A stretch of DNA of 64,000 bases. Source: Sarcocystis neurona. Taxonomy: Eukaryota; Apicomplexa; Conoidasida; Eucoccidiorida; Sarcocystidae. The translations under genes and the position numbers were made by a program. Shown here one piece after another: positions 24,240 to 33,667 of this stretch. The stretch spans positions 3,015,202-3,079,201 of the forward strand of contig KL647295.1 in the NCBI GenBank assembly GCA_000727475.1, given 5' to 3'. The notes beneath the pieces were generated by a model, which did not search any database, was not told where the DNA came from, and saw only the letters and a program-made list of their open reading frames with translations. Positions within the stretch are counted from its first letter, which is position 1, and each line of letters starts with the position of its first letter.

Positions 24240-24515
24240 TTCGCAGCTTCGTGCGCGTCCTCTACGCATAGCATCACACGCGCGTGGCTGCTTTTTGAGG
24301 ACTCTGTAACGGAGAGTAGCTGCACCGTTTTCCTTGTACCTGAAGCCTTGCATTATTGTAAGGTTTCGTTCGCTGTCCACAGAAACCTCTCTGCATGCCC
24401 CGAGAGAGGCGGAGTGTGGACCTATAGCGATTCAGGTGAAGGGATAACGGGAGGAAACGTGCGTGCGCTTGCTTTTGTGCAGAGAGTAGCGACGCTGCTT
24501 CAAGCGTCTTCCTAA
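24240..24515 (+). CDS. candidate 3'-terminal exon
   Basis: Follows the acceptor AATGTGCCTGCAG. The frame reads LFEDSVTESSCTVFLVPEAL and then CPERGGVWTYSDSGEGIT before a TAA at 24513-24515. It is beta-rich and protein-like, but I could not match its phase to the gene ending at 23934. A minus-strand frame overlaps it. Confidence 0.3.
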   Translation, partial: FAASCASSTHSITRAWLLFEDSVTESSCTVFLVPEALHYCKVSFAVHRNLSACPERGGVWTYSDSGEGITGGNVRALAFVQRVATLLQASS

Positions 24516-24552
24516 AGCGCAATGGCTCGGCTTCACCGGCCGTAAAAAACAG

Positions 24553-24770
24553 TCGAGGTATCCCAACCGGCGCCCCCCGCTTCCTGCTGCCTGAGGAGAG
24601 CTCTCACGGCAGCATGTCAGACGATACTCTTCATGAACTTGAAGAATTTGATTGAGTAGAATCGAGGTACCCCAACCGGCGCAGCCCGCTTCCTGCTGCC
24701 TGAGGAGAGCTCTCAAGGCAGCACGTCAGACGATACTCTCCATGAAGTCGAAGAACTTGACTGAGTAAGA
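24553..24770. repeat. tandem duplication, two copies of 109 bp
   Basis: The segment starting TCGAGGTATCCCAACCGGCG at 24553 recurs at 24662 as TCGAGGTACCCCAACCGGCG, with high identity through TGAGGAGAGCTCTC, CAGACGATACTC and the end TTGAnTGAGTA. Each copy contains the palindrome GAGAGCTCTC. No coding frame spans both copies. Confidence 0.9.
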
Positions 24771-25155
24771 TAGAGGGAAGTCCCACCTGCTTGCTGCAGT
24801 GACTGAACTTGCGCCGGACTTGGTTCAGAGGTCAGGCAGCTGAAGTCAAAAGGCACACTGGCAAAAAGGTGAGCTGTCAGACAGCTGAACCATTATGCAC
24901 TGCTTTTGATGCCGCGAAAAACAGTCCTTTGTCGAAGAACTGAGCGTGACAGAAGGAGCCCAGAGTTTCAGAAAGACGACCAAACTCCTTGGAAAATGAA
25001 GGCAGCCGTACTGGACGAAAAATTCCGACGTTGAAACGATGGATTAATCAAACTTAGACCAGGGCGAAACGGACTATTGAGCTGTGTGGCAAAAGGTCCG
25101 CCTGAACCATACCGAACGCCAATTTTACATACCTTGAAGGATATTTTCTCTGCAG

Positions 25156-26369
25156 ACCTCTTCCTCTGGTTTTGTGCAGAACCTGAGCAGCACGACATAG
25201 ATTACTTCAGGGGCTATTTCGCCTCGTGGCGCTTTTTTCTGGCTGCGGAAGGAGATGCATACGTGCAAAGGGACCCAGACTTTTGCACACATTGGTTGTA
25301 GAAGTTGAAGGGGGTTACTTTTGCGAGCCTGTCCTGAACAAGCAGCTGCAGTGCGTAGATGACGGGCGACCAAGCAGCGGTTCCTGTAGTTGTGTCTGGC
25401 AGCAGGCTACTATGGCGCGGGCCTTCGTATAGAGAACGTTCTGCAGAAGAATGCGAAGTCTTCGTATATCAGCTTGAAAAAATAAACCGTGCGCAGGGAA
25501 AGCTAGCGGTATTGTTGTATGGAAAACTACTTCCGAGCGACGCACGCACCAGAATGTCGTTCGTCCCATGTAAGTGACCAGAGTAAACGTTCTGCTGCAT
25601 CGTTGCGACATAGACGTAGACGGACATACTCCGGAAGCCGCTATGGCGCGACGCAAGCAAAATTGTGTGTGGGTATGTATGTGTGTATGTATGTATGTAT
25701 GTTACATGCGTATATATGTGTATTTATGTGTATATATATATATATGTATATACCTGTATACAAATATATATGTATAATACATATATACGAATATATATGT
25801 ATGCAGAGTGCGCGTAGAGCGCGAGCGAAAACTCTGCAACTATACCCTGTGGGAGTCAAACGTTTTGACGTACCTCTTGGTCAGGTGAGAACGAAAGCAC
25901 TCCCTCCCGCCAAAGCATGTTGTTCGGCACCTTTTCGATCCCACATTTCCCGCACTACCAATGCAAGATGTACTGCTCGTCTGCTTTCCTCTTCAGATTT
26001 GTATGTGTATATTTGTGCATTCGTATAAGTATGTTTGGAGGTTAGTAGACAGGGAAGTGAAGCGCATGCTGTGGAGAGCTGTAGTGAATCTTAAGTCATT
26101 TTCTTGGTGCACCTCGTAAGGCGGGAGACTCAGTATCGGGAAACACAGAAGTTGCGGAGCGCGGAAAGCAACGGGGGATCTAGAAATTTCGGACAGGGAG
26201 AGCTCGCCGCTGCAGCAGATTCCTCACTCTGGAAAGGAATTTACGACAAGGCCAGTTGCACTGGCGCAGGTTCGCACTGTTACGAAGCGGCACGGAATAC
26301 CACATTAAGTTGGACACGTGTGATCAGACAATTCACAATTTCGTGTATATCCCGCCAAAGAGGAAATAA
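25156..26369 (+). CDS. multi-exon protein of unknown function, 3' half
   Basis: The exon starting at 25156 (acceptor TTTTCTCTGCAG) reads DLFLWFCAEPEQHDIDYFRG. A second exon, whose start is uncertain (about 25393-25402), reads SAEECEVFVYQLEKINRAQG and ends CCAT|GTAAGT at 25569 in phase 1. Exon 25809-25884 continues in phase, reads ERERKLCNYTLWESNVLTYL and ends GTCAG|GTGAGA. The terminal exon 26216-26369 reads RFLTLERNLRQGQLHWRRFA and ends with a basic PPKRK before TAA. The last three exons join with consistent phase. No family recognised; it looks soluble and charged. The stop lies about 12 bp from the stop of the converging minus gene. The 5' end is not located. Confidence 0.6.
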
Positions 26370-26381
26370 GCCGGCGGACAG

Positions 26382-27257
26382 CTACGTCGAGGGCGTGCAA
26401 CATGAGGCAATGTCGCCAGTCCAACAGATCACCTGTAGTAAGAGGGAACGGTGTTGTGGAGATGAGAACCGGCCAGGCCAGCGAAAACTACTGCGATAGA
26501 CGGCAGGTGCTACGTAATCTGCGTGCCACTTACCGGCGTAGGGTAGACCAGTGTGTTAGCTTCCTCTCATCGTACAGGCTTTCCCGAATTGCAGACGGAT
26601 CTTGCTCGTCTGAGACAACTCATATAGACAACACAGTCAGCGGTACGCAGCTGTGGTGCTGCATACCAGTTCTCTCACTAACCCCGGGAGTCAAGACGAA
26701 CGCACGTAGGGTGGCGTGGGGTATGATACAGAGTCGAACCCAATCAACAATTTGTCTTTACCTGCCGTGCATGAGGACGTGAACATGCGGGTATGTATGC
26801 AGCTAGTGTGTATTCTCCTAATGAGGTTGACGACATGGACCGCGTATGTCTTACATCATGAGCGAACAAACGTGAGTACGGAATTAGGTTGAAGTGTTTA
26901 GCAGTGAAGCAGCACTTTGCAGCAATAGAGGCGAGGGTCAACCAAGCGCAAACTTTGGCAGGTGCGTCCTGAAAGTCGAAGTGCACTTCTTTCAGTAACA
27001 GGTGAGAGGACTCCGGGTGAAATTATGAGGACTATCATTTCTTTCACGCTCTCTGATTATAACACAGCGCTACCCACGGTATAATGTGATGTGCGGGGAT
27101 GTACGCACAGCTGATCTTGACACGGTAAAAATGCATTGCTTTCGAATGGAATTTCACTAGAGGCCACAGTATGATCCGACAAACGCTGATATGTTTCAAA
27201 GCGTGTGGCCGTTAACACTAACATACACAACAGCGTCGCACAATGAGTCGCAACCAT
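26382..27257 (-). CDS. predicted secreted Cys-rich protein, multi-exon
   Basis: Exon 1, 27257-27105, starts with ATG and a signal-peptide-like segment (MVATHCATLLCMLVLTATRF) and ends CTGTGC|GTACAT in phase 0. Exon 2 begins at 26968 after GACTTTCAG (DAPAKVCAWLTLASIAAKCC) and can end at 26855 (GAT|GTAAGA) or run on to CGGCAG|GTAAAG. A third exon ends at 26534 with a perfect CG|GTAAGT and reads AIRESLYDERKLTHWSTL. The terminal exon 26490-26382 follows in phase and ends CCTPST before TAG. The exon 2/3 join is unsettled: phase fits only if exon 3 starts at 26604 rather than at the better AG at 26609. Several Cys residues fit a secreted product. Family unknown. Confidence 0.55.
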
Positions 27258-27364
27258 ATAGCTAGCTATAACTATTCACGCGTACGAGTGAACGAAACTG
27301 ATAACCTCAGCAATCCTTCCTCCAGGTGTTTACGCGTAGCAATTGCTACTTTTTCCTGTCGCAG

Positions 27365-27555
27365 TCACCAGTGCGTCCTTCGTTTGTCTTCTCACGCGTG
27401 TCATGTTTCTCAGAGGTGGTTCACGAATGCCGCGTTCACACCGCAGAGTGTTGCTGGACGAACTCATTTACAGTCATGCTACCTTGACAGATACATATGA
27501 TTCCGTTTCTCGTGTACAAGGCTCTAAAGCCGTCACAGACAGTAAAGGAACGTAA
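27365..27555 (+). CDS. candidate terminal exon
   Basis: A strong acceptor, TTTTTCCTGTCGCAG, precedes 27365. All three frames are open. The phase-1 frame is longest and reads PRSHRRVLLDELIYSHATLT before TAA at 27553-27555. No upstream partner was found; the only close ATG (27243) lies inside exon 1 of the minus-strand gene. Confidence 0.3.
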
Positions 27556-27846
27556 TTATTCAGTGCTTCTCGGCGACGGGGACGCTGCACACACAGCGCC
27601 GGCGCACATTCTGAGCCGTCAAAATAGGTGAGGAGTACACCTGTCGTCTACACAAAGTAGGGATCAAAGGTGGCTGGACGTACGTGGACATATACGTGTA
27701 TACATATCTGCGGGCTGCGAGCGTACAGGCTCTGCGCGCGCGGATACTTAGCTGCCGCGGTCGTTGTTGGCGGCCGATGTTGTTTCAGCTGCGTACTTTA
27801 CGTGGCTCCCGCGATCGTTGTTGTTCACCCGCGTTATCCTTCATAC

Positions 27847-28158
27847 TTACTTCAGTGGCCCACTTTGCTTTAACTGATGGAAGTCATAAGACGGAATCAC
27901 ACCTCGGTGACGGTTGCGCGCCAGCAACGCCGCATGCCGGTGAGCGACTGTTAAATCGCTCACTTGTCGTATACTAAGAGAAAAACTGGCCACGTCACTC
28001 ATCCGCCAATATTGCGCGTATAGCAGTGTGACAATAAAAGCCCGAGAACTCAGACTTCTAAGTCTGGAAGGCTCTCGATAGGAGGGACCACGCTTTACGC
28101 ACACAGGACATGTAACTGTGTTTAAAGCTTCATATCTATGTGTCAAGCCGTTTCCCAT
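27847..28158 (-). CDS. hypothetical 103-aa protein
   Basis: An uninterrupted minus frame from ATG at 28158, starting MGNGLTHRYEALNTVTCPVC. The MGxGxxxR start resembles an N-myristoylation site. The rest is basic with a CPVC motif and no membrane segment. Plus-strand frames overlap, so coding status is uncertain. Confidence 0.35.
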   Translation of the reverse strand: MGNGLTHRYEALNTVTCPVCVKRGPSYREPSRLRSLSSRAFIVTLLYAQYWRMSDVASFSLSIRQVSDLTVAHRHAALLARNRHRGVIPSYDFHQLKQSGPLK

Positions 28159-28511
28159 CAGCTCGCATTTGAACTGTGCAGTCGCGGTACGCAGGAAGTT
28201 TTACCCATCCCCGTCCTTATCTGTCCTATGCCCGCCTGGCAGCACCCCTTCACGCAGTCGGCTGTTGCTCCAGCATAACGTGCAAGCCCTCGGACGATGT
28301 ATACGGAGAGGGAGCTTTGCCTCTCGGAGCGTTTCTAGAAAAAGGAAGTGTAGAAAGGTGCTTACGGGCAGCGCTACACGCACAAGTCTTCTACGTGACT
28401 TTGACACTCTCAGATTAAGCGCGCAGACAGTAAAGCCGTGGGCAGCAAGGGTGCAACGCTTGCAACTGTCGCGCCGCTGCTGAAGAATTCCTGTCTTCGT
28501 GAGTTCCAACC

Positions 28512-30281
28512 TCACGTCGCGCCTGCTGGAGTTGTTAGAACAGCCTTGGATTGTGCCCGTTTGCTCAGTAGGAATCTAAGGGCTCCTAGCCCCAGCAGTG
28601 CAACAGCAGTTGGAGGGGAGAGCACTCCTGAAAGTCCTAGAGCAATCCCGCTAACCATCATCTTCACACCTCTCGTGGGGGGCAGCTCGCGCCCTTCTCT
28701 GTATCCCATCCTCTGTAATTGAGTTCGAATATCAGTAGCTTGCGGATCCAATTCTGCTGATTCTTCAAACCTTGTATCCGTACCCCCAGAAGATGGGTTC
28801 ACATAGGATATTTTTCCTCCTTGAAACCGTGCACTGAGTGCTGCTTGATTCCCCAATATCTCCTGCAACGGGTTCAGGTAGGGCGTTCCAACTTGTTTAG
28901 AGTCTTTTGGTGCTGCGTCAGAGTAAGGAAATACTGGCTGCCCAGTGGCGTTCTGGGGCCGCCGGGTTGCTGCGCCCTCAAGGGGAGAAGACAGTCGTTC
29001 CGTCAGTTGCTCCTGCTGCTGCTGCTGCCTTGAGTGTCCAGGAAGTCCGTCAGAATCCGCTCTCGGCAGCCGAAGCTCCCGAGGACCTCCGAGTGTGTGG
29101 GTCGCTGTTGCCCACGGATTTCCTGTGTCTCCTCCACGGGACTGAAGGACCAGTTGTGGAAATCCGTGAGTCGACGTGAGCGCCTTAAAGCCGTCAGTTG
29201 GCACGTTTGCACCATACAATTCTACCCGCGGAGAGCTTCTAGGAGCTGCTGGAGGAAAAGACAAGGAAGAGGAAAAGGCTTTGCCGTATGGAGACAGAAC
29301 AGGATTGCGTTGATCCGCGTCTTGTCCAGCATACATTGTGGAAGTGGCCGGCTCACGTCCCTCGGGATGAAAGACACTTCGACGCAGAGCGGCGTTTGAC
29401 TCAGTGATAGCTGGGTTTGTTTTTTCAGTGAGAATCGCGTGCAGCGACGCCAATGCCGATAAAAGTGACACATCTTTACTGTCTCCTGAACGCATTGCCT
29501 GGAGTGAAACAGGGGCAGCAGGTCTGCTGTAGGTGCTGGTGAGTGCGACACTGGGACTCCGGTCGCTTGGCCTTGTGAAGTGGGACACTTCTGAACGCGT
29601 TTGAAGAATACCTTCTTGCGCTGGCATCTTTTTGTCGGTACCCGGTGTCCAGAGATTTGCCCACCCTTCCAAAGTCGGCGTCGAAACTGGCCCACTTCCA
29701 GCAGAAGGCCAAGGCTCCTGCCGATTGCTCTGGCTCCATTTGACGTCCTGAAGGGGAGCTTGTGGACCTGGATTTTTCATTTGGTCGGTAGAGCCGGCCT
29801 GACTCGCTGGTGGTGCCGACGAAACAGGCTTATCTGTTTTTGAACTATTAGCTACTTCACCAGTATTGTCGGCCTTCTCGAACGCGGCCTTTACACCAAA
29901 CGCGACGGTGGTAGAGTCACCTTCTGGGGCAGCGGAGGCGGCGTGTGTGGAGGGTTTAAGTGGTTTTACTGTGTACTGCAGGAACGGATTGGCTGCTGAT
30001 TCTTTTGAATTCGGACGGAAAGGATTTTCACGAGCAACGGCCACCGGGGACCTCGTGACGTCGAGCAAAGATAAGTTGTCGGAAGCATCGACGTGCAGAA
30101 GTGACACGGGACAGCGCGTACGCGGCAGCACCGCTAGCAAGGACAGCACTATGCAGACTACCGCTGACCATTGTGCTCCCGAGCTGCGAAAGAAACGAGA
30201 ACCTGTAGACGCCATCCTGATGCAGAATGACCGCTCAGCGTTTGCACGCAAACACGTAAAGGGTAGCACTCGTGGCATCAT
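28512..30281 (-). CDS. secreted or membrane protein with low-complexity ectodomain
   Basis: A single uninterrupted frame of 589 codons from the first ATG. The ATG at 30215 is a more likely start because it gives a short basic N-terminus and then a hydrophobic signal or anchor (QWSAVVCIVLSLLAVL), for a 567-aa product. The middle is Pro/Ser/Thr/Gln-rich without recognisable domains, with a short Gln run near 29020. Near the C-terminus is a second hydrophobic stretch (MMVSGIALGLSGVLSPPTAV continuing ALLGLGALRFLL) and a short basic tail. This architecture fits a secretory-pathway protein of apicomplexans such as a granule or membrane protein, but no family is identified. The long plus-strand frame at 29866-30573 is its shadow over most of its length. 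Confidence 0.72.
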   Translation of the reverse strand: MMPRVLPFTCLRANAERSFCIRMASTGSRFFRSSGAQWSAVVCIVLSLLAVLPRTRCPVSLLHVDASDNLSLLDVTRSPVAVARENPFRPNSKESAANPFLQYTVKPLKPSTHAASAAPEGDSTTVAFGVKAAFEKADNTGEVANSSKTDKPVSSAPPASQAGSTDQMKNPGPQAPLQDVKWSQSNRQEPWPSAGSGPVSTPTLEGWANLWTPGTDKKMPAQEGILQTRSEVSHFTRPSDRSPSVALTSTYSRPAAPVSLQAMRSGDSKDVSLLSALASLHAILTEKTNPAITESNAALRRSVFHPEGREPATSTMYAGQDADQRNPVLSPYGKAFSSSLSFPPAAPRSSPRVELYGANVPTDGFKALTSTHGFPQLVLQSRGGDTGNPWATATHTLGGPRELRLPRADSDGLPGHSRQQQQQEQLTERLSSPLEGAATRRPQNATGQPVFPYSDAAPKDSKQVGTPYLNPLQEILGNQAALSARFQGGKISYVNPSSGGTDTRFEESAELDPQATDIRTQLQRMGYREGRELPPTRGVKMMVSGIALGLSGVLSPPTAVALLGLGALRFLLSKRAQSKAVLTTPAGAT

Positions 30282-30520
30282 TGGAAAATGTGCTCTACAT
30301 AGAAATTTTCACTACACGACGAACGCGGATCGCCTTTTCCTGTCGGCTGCCGAGTCAACGAAACAGAGGTATGACGTTTACATCACAGAAAAGCGCATCA
30401 CGACTACAGATGGTCGCAATTTCTGGAGAAGTCAGCACCACTGTAATAGACCTATATTCACTTGTGAGGCACAGGAATTTCTCTTGATGGCATTGTTTAA
30501 TGTACTTACCTGGTTCGCAG

Positions 30521-30873
30521 CACTAAAACATGCAGTGCGCTTACAAAACGATTTAAACTGGCAAGTAAGTTGACGTAGAGTCACTCCCGATTAGGGTTCG
30601 CAGCTGCAGTTCTGGGGGAGGCCAGGTTGATATTTGACAGGCACCCTAAGTCTGATACGCAGAAGGCTGCGGGGAACCTTGCTCGAGTTGCTAGATTACA
30701 CTTCTGCAGGAGAATGCCTGTACTGTCGTGCGACTACAGTCGGCAGAATGAAGAGTCCGTCAGTGAGCCATCACCCGTGGAGATTCTACTATGTAGCTCC
30801 TTCGAATACGCTCTCCTTCGCAAACTGCCCCACCTGGGCCTACCACGATAACATTTGCGCACGTCCTGACTAA
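30521..30873 (+). CDS. candidate two 3' exons, Cys/Trp-containing protein
   Basis: Exon 30521-30564 ends GGCAA|GTAAGT; the intron of 76 bp ends ATATTTGACAG; exon 30641-30873 continues in phase, reading LRGTLLELLDYTSAGECLYC and later SNTLSFANCPTWAYHD before TAA. Both splice sites are good. The CPTW motif also occurs in the secreted gene at 38.5-41.2 kb, but this may be chance. The 5' end would lie close to or antisense to the start of the minus gene at 30281. Confidence 0.4.
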
Positions 30874-31066
30874 ATAAAACGAGCATGCGTTTCAGATGGC
30901 TCTCCGACACTCAACGAATGCTGCTGCCGTAGTTTCAACACTGCAGGCCTGCTATTTTGACAGAAAGCTTCACAGCTCCCTCTTCAAACCATTGACTTCG
31001 TCCATCGGGGGAGCAGGATAGACCAGCCACAGCTACTACTGGTCGCCAAGTTAAATTTATGTTCAC

Positions 31067-31555
31067 TCAAGTTCCAACTGAACGCTGGCATTCAACTCTG
31101 AAAAATCTCTTCCATTCAAGAGAAAGGTACGGCAGGACAAGCCGAGGGGCCCTTACACGTCCACTGATCTGGAGTACTCGTGCCCTAATACCACCCCTGA
31201 GCCCGTCATTAGGTCTTCCAGAAGTAAACACTTCAGCCGCGTAGTACGCGGCCGCGCTACAACGCAGGACTATGCAGCCTGCAGGTGGCCCAGAACAACC
31301 ACGGCCCATGGACGGGACGTGACAGACACCGTGTCTAGAATTGCTTTTGAGCTGCAGGGGCGACTGCAGACGCCGCAGAGCATCGTCACGCGCCTTCCAC
31401 TGCAAGCACATATGTAGTCGAACGGTCGAAACGTGAAAGTGCTGCCACCTTACCCCGGTGTGACGGTTCTGCAGCTGCTGCGGCACTGTGTCACTGCTGC
31501 TGTTTTTCGGTAGTCCTCTCTCTCCTTTTACTAATTCAGTGGCCCGCCTTGTCAA
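31067..31555 (-). CDS. hypothetical protein, possibly spliced
   Basis: A 162-codon minus frame. It contains a donor CACCGGG|GTAAGG near 31455 and an acceptor TATGTGCTTGCAG near 31400, both in phase 0, so it may be two exons: SSSDTVPQQLQNRHTG joined to WKARDDALRRLQSPLQLKS. No motif recognised. Plus-strand frames (31059-31244, 31488-31754) compete. Confidence 0.35.
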   Translation of the reverse strand: MTRRATELVKGERGLPKNSSSDTVPQQLQNRHTGVRWQHFHVSTVRLHMCLQWKARDDALRRLQSPLQLKSNSRHGVCHVPSMGRGCSGPPAGCIVLRCSAAAYYAAEVFTSGRPNDGLRGGIRARVLQISGRVRAPRLVLPYLSLEWKRFFRVECQRSVGT

Positions 31556-32976
31556 TGTTGTACTAGTAGCTCTGGTAGGTGCTGCTGCTGTTGGGCGCCC
31601 GGTAGTGTTCGTGCTGCTCTACCTCTTACTGCTGCGCTTGCCTCATCTCCTGCCACTGCTTGCACGCTCTGTCCGCTTGTGTTCTAGGTCTGCTTGCCCC
31701 TGCTGCTGCTGTCCTGCTACACGTGACTGCAACGCAGCAACTTGGCACCGGTGACCGCTGTGGCTTTTGTCCGTCTCTGGTGGTTTTCAGCTCCTATCAC
31801 TTTACCGTTCACGAACTGACAACGCACGCTCGAAGGTCAAACCGTTACTTTAAGATACGTCCTAGTGGTGCACCTGCATTGGTACGTACCTATAGCTGGA
31901 GAATAATAACGGTGAAATTGTTCTTTGCATGCACATCTGCAAGTACATGTGTGTGTATGTATATAGTAGTCGTATTGTGGGTTGTGCAGTACGTCGCTTC
32001 TATGACGGGCAGACATTCTTGCATGCGCACAGACGACATGCGCCCACTTGAATGGATGGATAGTGTCAGGCGGTCACAGTGCATACACGGGCGAGAGTTC
32101 GACGCACATGCATAGATAAATCTTTCTTGTGGAACTGAAGGCTGAAAGAAAGGTTCAATTGGAACTATCTGCATCTTCTACTGTATGCTTCCTATCGTCT
32201 CAGTTATCCTCAACTACAGTAGCATCGACGGGACCACCATGCGATGCTGGCTTGTACGTTGCGGCCGTAGCGAGTTCCTTGTTTGTGATGTGCGGCTATA
32301 AAATGCACCGTGGCTAAAAGTGCAGGAAGATGGGTTTTTCGTGAACGTTGAAAGTGTAAAGGAGGGGAAACGAAGGACTGGGCAGGATAAGATGATTTAC
32401 TGTGGGCAGGTGACTGAGCAGCGGATTTTTTCTTTTACTCCAGTCAAGACTCGTCAACAGCGTGACTCCTTCGGAAGTGTATGATCATCCGTAGTGGATG
32501 TCCTCACCGGTTGTTGTGACAGCTGGTATATATCCCAGTTCGACACTAGAATCTTGCATATCACATCCCTGCCTTATGTGAGAGATTGTTTTTAAGTCAT
32601 TAAAAATGAAATTCGGCAGTGCTCACGCACCCCAGCTTTTCTGGATAAGGAACAGGCATGCCAGCGCGCCGTACACCGTCTGCGAGGGAGGTCCGCTTGA
32701 GATATTGAATGGTTTTTCCCCGTAGGTAGTTCCTTTTGTCACGTGCAAGTGCAGTGGAAATAAACTGTCCTCAGCAGAGCTACATCGGGAAAAGTGATAC
32801 TCATCGGATGGTGAGTCGGGGTTCTAAGAGTACGGGAGGGTATTTACTTACATTTAAAGGATAATCCGTGTGGAAACAACGGTGGCAATACTGGGACAGT
32901 TTCTTTAGTCGTTAACGGGAAGTTGTGGGGTGAAAGAGCACATGATGATGTGCATACCATGCATTCCTCGCCTACC

Positions 32977-33327
32977 ATGGCGCGCGTGCTTGTTTCCTCG
33001 TTAGTCAGGAGCGAGGGAATGTATTTCGTTCAAAGCACTGAAAAAGAGGAGACAGTCAACATTTCTGTAGCACTACCCTATTCACACGTAAGTCTCTGTG
33101 CATTAGTTCACACACAAGCTTGCGCGTCTACGTTCCTCACCGTGCATACAGACTTGCAGATACAGAGAGATCCAGGAATGAACACGTACATAGGGTTGGT
33201 CACAAAAAAAGAGGAATTCATGTTGACTGTGAGGCTGCAGAAAAAGCGGGGCTGCGCAATAAAGGAACCACTTCGATATTGCTGGCTTCCGCTCCAGCCA
33301 TGCGGCGACACTACAACATCACGCTGA
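32977..33327 (+). CDS. candidate small two-exon gene
   Basis: ATG at 32977 in a good context (ACCATGGCG) starts MARVLVSSLVRSEGMYFVQS; the exon ends TTCACAC|GTAAGTCTC at 33087, phase 0. An acceptor at 33158-33159 (CTTGCAG) continues with MNTYIGLVTKKEEFMLTVRL to TGA at 33325-33327, total 92 aa. Competing readings are a plus frame over 33240-33449 and a minus frame 33404-33108 that is also protein-like. No family recognised. Confidence 0.35.
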   Translation: MARVLVSSLVRSEGMYFVQSTEKEETVNISVALPYSHVSLCALVHTQACASTFLTVHTDLQIQRDPGMNTYIGLVTKKEEFMLTVRLQKKRGCAIKEPLRYCWLPLQPCGDTTTSR

Positions 33328-33462
33328 TAGACGATCTTTTTTCTGTCGTGGGCTATTATTCTGTCGACAAAAACCGCAGCCGTTTCTTCCATGTCCAACT
33401 GCACAAACTTTGGTGCTTCTTTGAAACGTATTCTGTGCTGCTTGTATGAAAGGTGAATCCTT

Positions 33463-33624
33463 TTAGTGTGCTTGCCGTTGATCAGTACCTATCAACGCGG
33501 TGCCGCGGTATCCGCGCATTGCGAACCACAAAGCATACCCCAAGAAGCACTTCAGAAGGGCGAAGCGCGGAATTCCTTTTTGTTGTAAGATGTAGTTAGG
33601 AGCGTCGGCTTGTGGTGGTGTCAT
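33463..33624 (-). CDS. small single-membrane-helix protein (53 aa)
   Basis: ATG at 33624 starts MTPPQADAPNYILQQKGIPR, followed by a hydrophobic core (FALLKCFLGYALWFAMRGYR) and a short polar tail before TAA. Size, one central helix and flanking basic residues resemble small mitochondrial inner-membrane subunits, but that is only a resemblance. The frame extends upstream past the ATG over the MMTAG2-like exon 1, where the opposite strand is clearly coding, so I use the 33624 start. It would be transcribed divergently from MMTAG2, 43 bp away. Confidence 0.5.
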   Translation of the reverse strand: MTPPQADAPNYILQQKGIPRFALLKCFLGYALWFAMRGYRGTALIGTDQRQAH

Positions 33625-33667
33625 TTTGGTCTCGCTTGTGGTATACAGTTGACTGAGAAATTCGCGG
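33625..33667. promoter_or_regulatory. 43-bp divergent start-to-start interval
   Basis: Separates the ATG of the small minus-strand frame (33624) from the ATG of the MMTAG2-like gene (33668). If both genes are real, their 5' UTRs and core promoters must overlap. No TATA box is visible within it. Confidence 0.35.

Noticed and set aside
26700..26750. tRNA T-arm-like GGGTTCGACTC on the minus strand
   Set aside because: The stem does not pair and no acceptor or anticodon arm could be folded around it.
26402..26782. Plus frame of 126 codons reading RRQVLRNLRATYRRRVDQ
   Set aside because: It lies over minus-strand exons that have good splice sites and it starts after the stop of the plus gene at 26369.
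29866..30573. 235-codon plus frame
   Set aside because: Most of it is antisense to the 28512-30281 gene; only the end near 30521-30564 was kept as a separate exon candidate.
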